This document shows positions 18,038-26,327 of a stretch of DNA of 44,019 nt, one piece after another (the first letter of the stretch is position 1; every line of letters begins with the position of its first letter). The notes under the pieces are model-generated. The model saw only the letters and a list, made by a program, of their open reading frames with translations. It was not told where the DNA came from and ran no database searches. Position numbers and translations under genes: made by a program. This DNA is from Companilactobacillus hulinensis. GTDB taxonomy: Bacteria > Bacillota > Bacilli > Lactobacillales > Lactobacillaceae. The stretch spans positions 1 through 44,019 of the forward strand of contig NZ_RHOO01000022.1 in NCBI RefSeq assembly GCF_003946555.1, read 5' to 3'.

Positions 18038-18994
18038 ATGATGACATTTGCTATGATCGGAACTTGGAGAATGGCATATGAAGGCTTGAGTAAGGGTATG
18101 GAATTGATGAAGAACGGTGGAAATAGTAATGATGCTGTTGAAACTGCCATCAAGGAAGTAGAAGATTATCCATTCTTTAAGTCAGTTGGTTATGGTGGTT
18201 TACCTAATGCTAATGGTTTAGTAGAAATGGATTCAGCCTTTATGGATGGAGACACCTTTGCGGTTGGAGCTGTTGCCGGCATTAGTGACATCAAGAATCC
18301 AATTTCTGTTTCACGCAAGTTGAGCGGTGAACATTTCAACAGTTTCTTAGTTGGACAAGGTGCATCAGAATACGCTGTATTAAATGATTTTGAACGTAAG
18401 GGCATGCTCACAGCTCGTGCTAAGAAGATTTGGGAAAAGCGCAAACGTGAAATAGAAGAAAAAAATTTGAGTCCTTACGATGGACATGACACGGTTGGAA
18501 TGGTCAGTCTTGACAGTAAAGGCTCAATGGCAGTAGGAACATCAACATCTGGATTATTTATGAAGAAACCTGGCCGTACAGGAGACTCAGCTCTAGTTGG
18601 TGATGGATTCTATTGTGATAGTGAAATCGGTGGGGCTGCGGCTACTGGTCTTGGTGAAGATATTATGAAGGGTTGCCTATGTTACGAAATTGTTCGTTTG
18701 ATGGGTACTGGATTAACTCCACAAGAGGCATGTGACCAAGCAGTTTATCCATTTGTAGAGAAATTAAAAAAACGCTATGGAAAAGTCGGTGAATTTTCAT
18801 TAGTAGCATTGAACAACAAGGGTGAATGGGGAGTTGCCACAAACGTCGAGTTTACATTTGCTGCTGGCGATAATGAGCACGCTCCAAAGATTATGATGGC
18901 AAATCCTGGAGAGAATGGAACTACCGTAATTGAACCAATCACTCAGGAATGGCTCGATGCATATGAAAAGAGAATTAAAGCTCCAATCGATTAG
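18038..18994 (+). CDS. Glycosylasparaginase / isoaspartyl peptidase-like Ntn hydrolase
   Basis: The 318-residue protein belongs to the asparaginase-2 (N-terminal nucleophile) family. The processing site is HDTVGMV with Thr152 as the predicted nucleophile after autocleavage. GTSTSG (168-172) and GRTGDSALVGDG (179-190) are the conserved substrate-site segments. Known members cleave N4-(GlcNAc)-asparagine or isoaspartyl bonds. There is no signal peptide, so it acts in the cytoplasm. It starts an operon with a GntR regulator, a GrdB-like protein, a PTS IIC and an M20 peptidase, which hints at an imported sugar-amino acid conjugate. GGGGTGA precedes ATG 18038. Confidence 0.85.
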   Translation: MMTFAMIGTWRMAYEGLSKGMELMKNGGNSNDAVETAIKEVEDYPFFKSVGYGGLPNANGLVEMDSAFMDGDTFAVGAVAGISDIKNPISVSRKLSGEHFNSFLVGQGASEYAVLNDFERKGMLTARAKKIWEKRKREIEEKNLSPYDGHDTVGMVSLDSKGSMAVGTSTSGLFMKKPGRTGDSALVGDGFYCDSEIGGAAATGLGEDIMKGCLCYEIVRLMGTGLTPQEACDQAVYPFVEKLKKRYGKVGEFSLVALNNKGEWGVATNVEFTFAAGDNEHAPKIMMANPGENGTTVIEPITQEWLDAYEKRIKAPID

Positions 18995-19018
18995 ATTAGC
19001 GGTTGAGGGAAACCACGT

Positions 19019-19735
19019 ATGCAGAATTACTTGTATTTAGAAGTTGCAGACAAACTGCAAGATGAAATCAGACGAAAAGTTTACGGTATTCACCAAAAAT
19101 TACCTTCCGAAAATGATCTTGCCGATCAATATCGGACTAGTAGATTAACGATTAGAAAAGCTATTGATGCATTGGAAAAGAGACAAGTAGTTGTCAAAGA
19201 TCGTAATCGAGGTACATATGTACTTGCCGCAAACAAAAAGATTTCCAGTGGTGCTAATGGTCTAGCAGGATTTACCGAAGTAGCTAAAAAAATGAATTTG
19301 AATCCTCAAACAAAGGTTTTGAGTCTAACAGAAGTTACTGATTACCCGCAAGTTGTAGCGAATGATTTAAGACTAAACAAGGATGATGAGATTTGGAAAA
19401 TCGAACGTTTACGATACGTTAACGATGAACCAATGACTCATGAACAAATTTATTTAAAAGAGCAGCTTTTGCCAATGCTAGATGAGAAGCAAGCCGAAGG
19501 TTCATTGTATGAATTGATCGAACAGAATATATCTATTGCATATGCAAGCCAGGAATTGGAAGCAGTACAGCTAGATAAGAAGACAAGTCGTTTACTTGAG
19601 ACAAAAGAATCTTCTCCAGCATTTTTGGCTCATACTGTCGCATATTCAGTCGATGGATATCCTATTTTGTATGATGATTCATACTATCGTTCTGATAAAT
19701 ATACGTTCCACAATATTTTATATAGAAATCATTAG
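19019..19735 (+). CDS. GntR family regulator, HutC/UTRA subfamily
   Basis: The 238-residue protein has a winged-helix domain (about 5-70; KLPSENDLADQYRTSRLTIRKAI) and a UTRA ligand domain (about 90-235; ending SYYRSDKYTFHN). HutC-type regulators bind small effectors such as amino sugar phosphates and usually control their own operon. The palindrome at 17936-17949 is a likely operator. It sits 24 bp after the asparaginase-like gene and 16 bp before the GrdB-like gene, an internal position in the operon. GAGGG lies 9 bases before ATG 19019. Confidence 0.9.
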   Translation: MQNYLYLEVADKLQDEIRRKVYGIHQKLPSENDLADQYRTSRLTIRKAIDALEKRQVVVKDRNRGTYVLAANKKISSGANGLAGFTEVAKKMNLNPQTKVLSLTEVTDYPQVVANDLRLNKDDEIWKIERLRYVNDEPMTHEQIYLKEQLLPMLDEKQAEGSLYELIEQNISIAYASQELEAVQLDKKTSRLLETKESSPAFLAHTVAYSVDGYPILYDDSYYRSDKYTFHNILYRNH

Positions 19736-19751
19736 AAAGAAGGGATTCTTA

Positions 19752-20276
19752 ATGAAGATTATTGTCCTTTTGGATCAAATTCAAGCTGGACTTGGTGGTA
19801 AGGAAAAAGCTGATACTGAACTTGGTGGTAAAAAACTTGCTATGGGTGCTGCAGATACAATTGATAAGACCCTAAAGAAAAAAGATTCTGAAGTTATGGC
19901 AACATTCTTCTGTGGTACAGAATATTTTTCAGAGAATAAGGATTTGGTATCTGGAAAAATCACACGTATGTTACAAAAAATGAAACCAGATGTTCTATTA
20001 GTTGGACCAACATATGATTACCATGACTTCGCTGATATGGCTCTAGAAGTAGGTCTAGCCGTTCAAACTAATTCCGATATTCCTGTTGTAGCGATGGTTG
20101 CCAGTGAGAAGAATGAAGACTTAGTTCCACAATTTAGTGACAAGCTAGATATTATTCATATGCCAAAAAAGGGTGGCACAGGATTGTCTGATTCTATTGA
20201 TCATGCTTTGGAATTATGCAATAAAAAGGTTAATAACGAAGATATATCAGAACTCAAATCTAACTATTGTTTTTAA
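19752..20276 (+). CDS. Short GrdB-like protein (glycine/sarcosine/betaine reductase B family)
   Basis: The 174-residue protein matches the N-terminal part of the GrdB family: MKIIVLLDQIQAGLGGKEKAD at the start, GGKKLAMGAADT near 25, ATFFCGTEYF near 50, VLLVGPTYDYHDFADMA near 80 and KKGGTGLSDS near 140. Full GrdB proteins are about 430 residues and end in a selenocysteine region; that part is absent, and no in-frame TGA occurs. No other Grd genes are present. The biochemical role is therefore unknown. The start is ATG 19752 with AGAAGGGA just upstream; the longer reading frame from 19596 overlaps the GntR gene and is not supported. Confidence 0.75.
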   Translation: MKIIVLLDQIQAGLGGKEKADTELGGKKLAMGAADTIDKTLKKKDSEVMATFFCGTEYFSENKDLVSGKITRMLQKMKPDVLLVGPTYDYHDFADMALEVGLAVQTNSDIPVVAMVASEKNEDLVPQFSDKLDIIHMPKKGGTGLSDSIDHALELCNKKVNNEDISELKSNYCF

Positions 20277-20312
20277 ATAATATTGTTATTTTTTAAGAAG
20301 GGGTGAAAAGTC

Positions 20313-21629
20313 ATGCAGAAACAATTTGAAAAAGTATTGATGCCGGTCGCAACCAAATTGGCTAACAATGTTGTTTTACGTTCACTGCGTGATGGTTTCT
20401 TAATCATCACACCATTGATCATTGTTACGTCAATTTTCCTATTGATCGGTAATTTTCCGATCCCTGGATGGGAAGACTTTTGGACAGGCGTATTAGGACC
20501 ACAATGGGCAGAATGGTTTAGTGCTGTTTCTAACTCAGTATTTAGTTTCACTGGTTTGTTATCATGTTTTGGTATTGCGTATGCTTATGGTAAGAACCGT
20601 GGACTACACGCTGTTAACTCAGCTGCTGTAGCAATTATTTCATTCTTGATCATGACTCCTACGTCAGTAACTGTTGGCAAAAAAACAGTTGGCGCCGTTG
20701 AAACACAATTTTTAGGACCTAACGGTATTTTCTTAGGTATTTTTACAGCTATTATCGCCGTTGTAATTTTTAGATTTGCTATTAAGAGAAATTGGACAAT
20801 TAAGATGCCCGAAGGGGTTCCACCTGCAGTTAGTGAATCATTCGATGCTTTGATTCCTAGTGCTTTAGTTGTTCTAGTATTCTTTATTGTCAGAGTTGTA
20901 TTTAGTTTGACAGATTATCAAACAGCTTATAACTTTATTTACACATTGATCCAATCACCATTGAAGAACGTTGGTAATTCACTACCATCAGTATTGCTAT
21001 ACAACTTCTTGTCATCAGTTCTATGGTGCTTTGGTATCAATGGACCAACTATTGTTAACAGTGTTTGGTCACCAATTTTCTTTGCTTTAACACAAGATAA
21101 CCTTACTGCTTACAATGCTGGTACAGCTTTGCCACATATCTACACACAACAATTTATTGATATTTTCACAACATACGGTGGTGGTGGTAGTACACTATCA
21201 CTACTAATTCTTATGTTGACTGTATGTAAATCAAAACGTGTTAGAGAACTTGGTAAATTAGCTATTGTTCCTGGTGTTTTCGGAATTAACGAACCTGTTA
21301 TCTTCGGTTTGCCAGTTGTTCTAAACCCTATTATTGCTATTCCATTTATCATTGTTCCTGTTTTGAACACAGCTATTTCTGGTTTCGTATTTTCAATGGG
21401 ATGGGTACCATATACCAATGGTGTTATGCTCCCATGGACGACACCTCCTTTGATTTCTGGATGGCTATCTACCGGAAGTATTCTTGGTTCCATTCTTCAG
21501 TTATTCGAATTAGTCTTAGGTATTGTGATTTACTACCCATTCATTAAGATGCTTGATAAACAATATCTAGGTGAGGAAGCAGCAGTCGAGAAGGATGCCG
21601 ATATTGATATCGACTTTAGTACAATTTAA
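20313..21629 (+). CDS. PTS cellobiose-type IIC permease (orphan)
   Basis: The 438-residue EIIC is a paralogue of the one at 10986-12308. It has VLRSLRDGFLIITPLI near residue 22, TIKMPEGVPPAVSESF near 165, FGINEPVIFGLPVVLN near 325 and PWTTPPLISG near 378, and about 10 membrane segments. There is no IIA or IIB gene in its operon, so it must borrow these from another system. Its neighbours (glycosylasparaginase-like enzyme, GrdB-like protein, M20 peptidase) suggest an unusual substrate such as a glycosylated amino acid. AAGGGGTG precedes ATG 20313. Confidence 0.88.
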   Translation: MQKQFEKVLMPVATKLANNVVLRSLRDGFLIITPLIIVTSIFLLIGNFPIPGWEDFWTGVLGPQWAEWFSAVSNSVFSFTGLLSCFGIAYAYGKNRGLHAVNSAAVAIISFLIMTPTSVTVGKKTVGAVETQFLGPNGIFLGIFTAIIAVVIFRFAIKRNWTIKMPEGVPPAVSESFDALIPSALVVLVFFIVRVVFSLTDYQTAYNFIYTLIQSPLKNVGNSLPSVLLYNFLSSVLWCFGINGPTIVNSVWSPIFFALTQDNLTAYNAGTALPHIYTQQFIDIFTTYGGGGSTLSLLILMLTVCKSKRVRELGKLAIVPGVFGINEPVIFGLPVVLNPIIAIPFIIVPVLNTAISGFVFSMGWVPYTNGVMLPWTTPPLISGWLSTGSILGSILQLFELVLGIVIYYPFIKMLDKQYLGEEAAVEKDADIDIDFSTI

Positions 21630-21641
21630 GGAAGTTAAAAA

Positions 21642-22952
21642 ATGAATGAAGTTAGACCCGATTTTCAAGAATTATTTGATGAACATAAATATGAATTTCT
21701 AGGATATCTGGACGAATTGCTTCAAATTCCTAGTGTTAATGGTAATGCTACTTTTGAAGCACCGTTTGGTATTGGACCTAAGCGTGCCTTGGAATATATG
21801 CTGGCATTATCTAAGAAGCTAGGATTCCGTACGGGTAGTGTATCTAATTGTGTTGGATGGGCTGAATATGGTCCAGAAGATGCAGAAGAATATTTTGGTG
21901 TATTAGGACATATTGATGTTGTTGACGTTGAAGATGATTGGAGTTATCCTCCTTTCAAATTGACTCAAGTTGACAATATGATGTATGGTCGTGGAGCTCT
22001 CGACAATAAAGGACCGCTGATGTCGACATTGTTTGCATTATATTTACTCAAACTTCAGGGAATTAAATTAAACAAACGTGTCCGTATCATGTTCGGTACT
22101 GACGAAGAGTCCGGTAGCCGTGATATTCCATACTATCTGAAAAAACAGAAGCCACCATATGCTGGATATACACCAGATTGCAAGTTCCCAATTGTCTATG
22201 GTGAACGTGGATTAGTCGATCTAACGGTTTCTCAAACTGTTGATGATGGCTCATCAGATCAAATCGAATCTATCTCTGGTCAATTCGACCGTAGTTATAT
22301 TCCAGACTATGCTAAATTCCAACTAAGTGATGGCACATGGAAAGAGTTTACTGGGAAGAAGGCTCCAAGTAATGCCCCTGATATGGCCGATAATGTATTG
22401 CCTAAAGTAGCTGATAATTTGGTTGGTTTAGCAGGACAAACTGGCGACTTCTTCATGTGGCTATCAGCTAAGCTATCGAGTCAATACGATGGTAAGAATC
22501 TAGGACTGAACTTCGCCGATGAAGCTTCTGGAAGTTTGCAGTTGTCACTTTACAAGATTGAGAAGAAGGATAACAAGTTGTCATTCAATATTTCGATGCG
22601 TTATCCAATCTCAATTACTGAAGATAAGGTCATTAACCAGTTGAAGTCACAATTGAATGATGGCATGTCTGTAACAGTCAATCGTAGCTTCCCATCTAAG
22701 CTAAGTGAGAAGAATCAAGACTATATCAAGCGCTTTTCAAATATTTATGAAGAAGATACTGGTCTTGACGGAACTCCTGTTACAACCACTGGAGCAACCT
22801 ATGCTAGAGCTATGCCTAATATTGTTGCTTTTGGACCATCATTCCCTGGTCAAAAGGGAATTGCTCACAAGGGTGACGAATGGCTACAATTCAGTGATTG
22901 GCAAATGATGATGGAAGTTTATTATGATTGTTTCATCAATGAATTATGTTAG
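21642..22952 (+). CDS. M20 family peptidase (PepV/Sapep-like), second copy
   Basis: The 436-residue zinc peptidase has LGHIDVVDV near residue 88, GRGALDNKGP near 120, FGTDEESGSRD near 150 and a final ligand His in GIAHKGDEW near 410. It is clearly diverged from the copy at 1750-3084. It starts 12 bp after the PTS IIC gene, with AAGGAAG as ribosome site, and ends the operon. It may release amino acids from an imported peptide or conjugate. No clear terminator follows before the next promoter. Confidence 0.87.
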   Translation: MNEVRPDFQELFDEHKYEFLGYLDELLQIPSVNGNATFEAPFGIGPKRALEYMLALSKKLGFRTGSVSNCVGWAEYGPEDAEEYFGVLGHIDVVDVEDDWSYPPFKLTQVDNMMYGRGALDNKGPLMSTLFALYLLKLQGIKLNKRVRIMFGTDEESGSRDIPYYLKKQKPPYAGYTPDCKFPIVYGERGLVDLTVSQTVDDGSSDQIESISGQFDRSYIPDYAKFQLSDGTWKEFTGKKAPSNAPDMADNVLPKVADNLVGLAGQTGDFFMWLSAKLSSQYDGKNLGLNFADEASGSLQLSLYKIEKKDNKLSFNISMRYPISITEDKVINQLKSQLNDGMSVTVNRSFPSKLSEKNQDYIKRFSNIYEEDTGLDGTPVTTTGATYARAMPNIVAFGPSFPGQKGIAHKGDEWLQFSDWQMMMEVYYDCFINELC

Positions 22953-22983
22953 TAAATATTTAGTAAAGTAAAAAAAGTTTAAT

Positions 22984-23020
22984 TGTAACCGTTTACAAAT
23001 TCAATTATTTGTCATATACT
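22984..23020 (+). promoter_or_regulatory. cre box overlapping the promoter of lac module 1
   Basis: TGTAACCGTTTACA (22984-22997) is an exact cre. Its last six bases form the -35 TTTACA, 17 bases before TATACT (23015-23020). CcpA binding would exclude RNA polymerase. Confidence 0.85.
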
Positions 23021-23052
23021 AAGAGCTGTTGAAAGAAATGAATAGCTCTAGT

Positions 23053-23125
23053 GAATTGTTACTATTAAATTAGGCGAGATCACTTGGCATTTCGATTATT
23101 TGAAATGCTGGTGGTCTCTTTTTTT
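23053..23125 (+). promoter_or_regulatory. RAT antiterminator and terminator 1 (module 1)
   Basis: The ribonucleic antiterminator target begins near 23053 (ATTGTTACTATTAAATTAGG, 23055-23074, then CGAGATC) and overlaps a terminator: GAGATCAC (23076-23083) and GCATTTC pair with GAAATGC and GTGGTCTC (23111-23118), followed by a T run. A BglG/LacT-type protein bound to the RAT prevents the terminator. Confidence 0.88.
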
Positions 23126-23137
23126 ATATGAGACGGT

Positions 23138-23223
23138 GAGTTGTTACTATTAGATTAGGCGAGATCACTTGGTGTCATGGTTGTTTGAGATTCAAAACCA
23201 TGCCATCAGTGGTCTCTTTTTTG
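23138..23223 (+). promoter_or_regulatory. RAT antiterminator and terminator 2 (module 1)
   Basis: This is a second, near-identical RAT (AGTTGTTACTATTAGATTAG, 23139-23158, then GCGAGATCACTTGG). It overlaps a second terminator whose arms GAGATCACT and AGTGGTCTC (23209-23217) enclose CATGGTT...AACCATG and are followed by TTTTTT. It lies directly after the first unit, so two antitermination events are needed. Confidence 0.88.
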
Positions 23224-23266
23224 TGCAGAGAATGCACGCATAAAGGAAGAGAGGGGGCAACAAAAA

Positions 23267-24121
23267 TTGGTAGACATACTACAAGTATTTAATAACAACA
23301 GCGTTTTGGCCGATATAGGAGATCATCGCCAGGCTATCATCAAAGGAAATGGCATTGCTTTTAACAAACACAAAGGATCAAAGGTTAACACAGATAAGGT
23401 CGAGAAGATTTTTTATCTGAATACCAAAGGATCTCAAGAAAATCTTTATTTTCTATTGAAAGATATTCCAATAGATGTCGTCACAACTACTTATGAAATT
23501 ATTGACTATGGTTATAAAAAGTTTAACTATAGCGTTCTAGATTATGCGTATATTACGCTGAGTGATCATATCTTAGAATCGACAAAACGCTTTAATGGTG
23601 GTACATATCAAGAAAACTTAATTCCCGATATGGCTGCCCAATATCCGGAGGAGTATGCAATTGCCGAACATGCATTGGAAGTTATCCATAATAATCTTGG
23701 AATAAGATTTCCTGCATCTGAGGTGAAAGCAATCGCATTACATTTCATTAATTCTAAGGGTGAAGAGCCCCAAGAGGGTCAAATGAAGCAAGCTGAGAGC
23801 AAGGATATTAATGAAATAGTCAAAAACATTCTTAATGACAATAAGATTTTTAGATTGGGTTCCAATGGCAATTATTTTGATAGATTTATGATTCATTTGC
23901 AATACTTAGCTGGCCGGCTTGATAAACCTGATGAAGGTGATGATGTCCTAAGTCCGAAATTTGAAAAAGAGATGAAGGAGTCATATCCAGAATCATTTGA
24001 AATTGCAAAACAAATTTATGATGAACTACAAGCAAGACTTGATAATAAATTAGGAAGCAATGAGCTATTGTACTTCGTAATTCATATTCAACGATTAATT
24101 CAAGAAGATACGAAAGACTAA
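23267..24121 (+). CDS. lacT: BglG/LacT family transcriptional antiterminator (module 1)
   Basis: The 284-residue protein has an N-terminal CAT RNA-binding domain (1-57; VFNNNSVLADIG, QAIIKGNGIAFNK) and two PTS regulation domains (about 65-170 and 175-284) with the conserved His residues in SDHI, EYAIAEHALEVI, IALHFIN and FMIHLQYLAGR. The RAT-terminators just upstream are its likely targets, so it would control its own operon. The start is TTG 23267 after GAGGGGG; this choice gives exactly the length of the module 2 homologue, which has ATG at the matching position. Confidence 0.9.
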   Translation: MVDILQVFNNNSVLADIGDHRQAIIKGNGIAFNKHKGSKVNTDKVEKIFYLNTKGSQENLYFLLKDIPIDVVTTTYEIIDYGYKKFNYSVLDYAYITLSDHILESTKRFNGGTYQENLIPDMAAQYPEEYAIAEHALEVIHNNLGIRFPASEVKAIALHFINSKGEEPQEGQMKQAESKDINEIVKNILNDNKIFRLGSNGNYFDRFMIHLQYLAGRLDKPDEGDDVLSPKFEKEMKESYPESFEIAKQIYDELQARLDNKLGSNELLYFVIHIQRLIQEDTKD

Positions 24122-24162
24122 AAACGAAACGAAACGAAAAGACTCAGGGAGATGGAATTATT

Positions 24163-24513
24163 ATGGCTGTAACAAAAGAAGATATATCAATGACAGGATT
24201 TGCCATCGTCGCCTACGCAGGGGATGCAAAATCAGCCTTGATCAATGCATTAAACAAGGCAAAAGAAGGAAAAATCGACGAGGCTAAAAAGTTAGTTGAA
24301 ACTGCTAATGAGTCAATCGTTGATGCTCACAATGAACAAACTAAATTACTTGCGAATGAAGCAGGTGGAATGGAAATGGACGTGACATTCATCATGGTTC
24401 ACGGACAGGACACATTAATGACCACTATGATGCTTAAAGATGAAGTTGAGTTCTTCATCGATGAGTATGAAAGAATCAATAAAATTGAAGATAAATTAGA
24501 TATGAAAAACTAA
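24163..24513 (+). CDS. lacF: PTS lactose-type IIA (module 1)
   Basis: The 116-residue EIIA of the lactose family has its phosphorylated residue at His80 in MVHGQDTLM. The preceding HNEQTKLLANEA helix is conserved. It passes phosphate to the IIB domain of the EIICB encoded next. The gap of about 40 bp after lacT contains a small AACGA-type tandem repeat (24124-24138). Its module 2 homologue is almost the same protein. Confidence 0.93.
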   Translation: MAVTKEDISMTGFAIVAYAGDAKSALINALNKAKEGKIDEAKKLVETANESIVDAHNEQTKLLANEAGGMEMDVTFIMVHGQDTLMTTMMLKDEVEFFIDEYERINKIEDKLDMKN

Positions 24514-24533
24514 AATAAAAGAGGGATTTCATT

Positions 24534-26285
24534 ATGATGGATGCTATGACTCGTAGAGTCGATAAAATGAGACCGGTATTCGAAAAGTTTGCCGCTAACA
24601 TTTATGTTTCTGCTATTCGTGATGGGTTTATCGCAGCAATGCCTATTATCTTATTCTCATCTTTGTTCCTATTAGTAACATATTTACCAAATGCATGGGG
24701 TTTCTATTGGCCTTCAAACATTGAAAGTAATTTAATGATTGCTTATAACTACTCAATGGGACTTTTAGCATTGTTTGTTACTGCAACAACCGCTAAGAAT
24801 CTTACTGATGCAAAGAACCTTGATTTACCAAAGACAAATCAAATGAATGCCGTTTCAGTTATTATGGCTTCAGAAATTGCCTTTATCATTTGTGCCATTA
24901 TCCAAAATAAGGGTGGCGCTGATCTAACATACATGGGTACACAAGGACTTATTGCTTCATATCTTGTAGGTTTGATTGTTCCAAATATCTACTATGTATG
25001 TATTAAGAACAACGTTACAATCAAGATGCCTCCACAGGTACCACAGAATATTTCTCAAACATTCAAAGATGTTATTCCTATGGCATTATCAGTTACAGTT
25101 TTCTGGGCATTTTCATTATTGCTCGTTACAACAACTGGTAAGAATTTACCTGAACTAATCGTCGCAATTTTAGCACCTGTTTTCTCAGCCAGTGATTCAT
25201 ATATTGGTCTAGCAATTATTGCTGCTGCCATGGGATTCTTCTGGTTCGTAGGTGTTCAAGGTCCATCAATCGTTGCTCCAGCCGTTGCAGCTATTGAAGT
25301 TACAAATACTGAAGCTAACTTGAAGTTGATTCAAGCTGGACATCAAGCAACACATGTACTTGCACAAAACGCACAAGATTATGTTATGAACATGGGTGGT
25401 ACTGGTTCTACATTCGTACTAGTATTCTTGTTCTTATTCCTTGCCAGATCAAAACAATTGAAAGCTTTAGGTAAGGCTGCATTTATTCCTGTCAGTTTCT
25501 CTGTTAATGAGCCAATTTTGTTCGGTGCTCCAATTATCATGAACCCTGTATTCTTTGTTCCATTTGTGTTAACACCAGCTGTTAATATTATGTTGTTCAA
25601 GTTCTTTATCTCTGTTCTTGGGATGAACGGTATGATGTATGTTATGCCTTGGGTTATCCCTGCACCAATTGGTATTTTGATCAGTACAGGATTTGCTCCA
25701 TTAGCATTCTTATTCGTAATTCTAAGTTTGGCAATTGATGTTGTTATCTGGTTCCCATTCATGAAAGTTTACGACAATCAATTACTAACTGAAGAAGCTA
25801 AAAAAGCTGAAGAAGAAGGATTAGATTTAGACGATGCTGAAGCAGACGTTGCCGAAGATGATGGTGACATTGAAGTTTCAGCTGATGGAACAGTTATGGC
25901 TACAGCAACTGCAGGTGCAACATCTACAGCAGAAGCAGTCGATGACACAACAGATTCAGGAACTGGTTTTGATAAAGAAACAGCTGTCATGGTTATCTGT
26001 GCCGGCGGTGGTACATCAGGTATTCTTGCTAATGCATTAAATAAGATTGCCAAAGATCGTGATTTACCGCTATCAGCCGCAGCACGTGCATACGGTCAAG
26101 ATATGAATATGATTCAAGATATGGATCTAGTTATCTTAGCTCCACAAATGGAAAGTATGAAAGGCAATGTTCAAAAGATTACCGATAAGTATGGAGTTAA
26201 ACTAGCTACAACCTCAGGTAAAGAGTATATTGCATTGACTCGTGATGCAGATATGGCATTGAAGTTTGTCAAATCATATTTATAA
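24534..26285 (+). CDS. lacE: PTS lactose-type EIICB permease (module 1)
   Basis: The 583-residue fusion comprises an N-terminal IIC (about 1-420, about 10 membrane segments, with TIKMPPQVPQNIS and VNEPILFGAPIIMN), an Ala/Asp/Glu/Thr-rich linker (about 425-480), and a C-terminal IIB with phosphorylated Cys489 in VICAGGGTSG. The architecture equals LacE of lactococci and lactobacilli. It takes up and 6-phosphorylates lactose or a related beta-galactoside. Two start codons in tandem (24534, 24537) are possible. A cre-like site follows the stop codon. Confidence 0.92.
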   Translation: MMDAMTRRVDKMRPVFEKFAANIYVSAIRDGFIAAMPIILFSSLFLLVTYLPNAWGFYWPSNIESNLMIAYNYSMGLLALFVTATTAKNLTDAKNLDLPKTNQMNAVSVIMASEIAFIICAIIQNKGGADLTYMGTQGLIASYLVGLIVPNIYYVCIKNNVTIKMPPQVPQNISQTFKDVIPMALSVTVFWAFSLLLVTTTGKNLPELIVAILAPVFSASDSYIGLAIIAAAMGFFWFVGVQGPSIVAPAVAAIEVTNTEANLKLIQAGHQATHVLAQNAQDYVMNMGGTGSTFVLVFLFLFLARSKQLKALGKAAFIPVSFSVNEPILFGAPIIMNPVFFVPFVLTPAVNIMLFKFFISVLGMNGMMYVMPWVIPAPIGILISTGFAPLAFLFVILSLAIDVVIWFPFMKVYDNQLLTEEAKKAEEEGLDLDDAEADVAEDDGDIEVSADGTVMATATAGATSTAEAVDDTTDSGTGFDKETAVMVICAGGGTSGILANALNKIAKDRDLPLSAAARAYGQDMNMIQDMDLVILAPQMESMKGNVQKITDKYGVKLATTSGKEYIALTRDADMALKFVKSYL

Positions 26286-26298
26286 GATATAGTTAAAG

Positions 26299-26312
26299 TG
26301 AAAACGTTTTTA
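26299..26312 (+). promoter_or_regulatory. cre-like site inside the operon, before lacG (module 1)
   Basis: TGAAAACGTTTTTA differs from the cre consensus at one base (T for C) and abuts the lacG ribosome site. The matching gap in module 2 has no such site. CcpA could act as a roadblock here. Confidence 0.5.
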
Positions 26313-26327
26313 AAAGGAGAGTTATAA

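Noticed and set aside
19596-19751. Longer start for the GrdB-like gene, overlapping the GntR gene
   Set aside because: The added 52 residues are out-of-frame translation of the UTRA domain; ATG 19752 has a good ribosome site and starts the family signature.
24124-24138. AACGA-type tandem microrepeat before lacF
   Set aside because: Three units only; no function can be supported.
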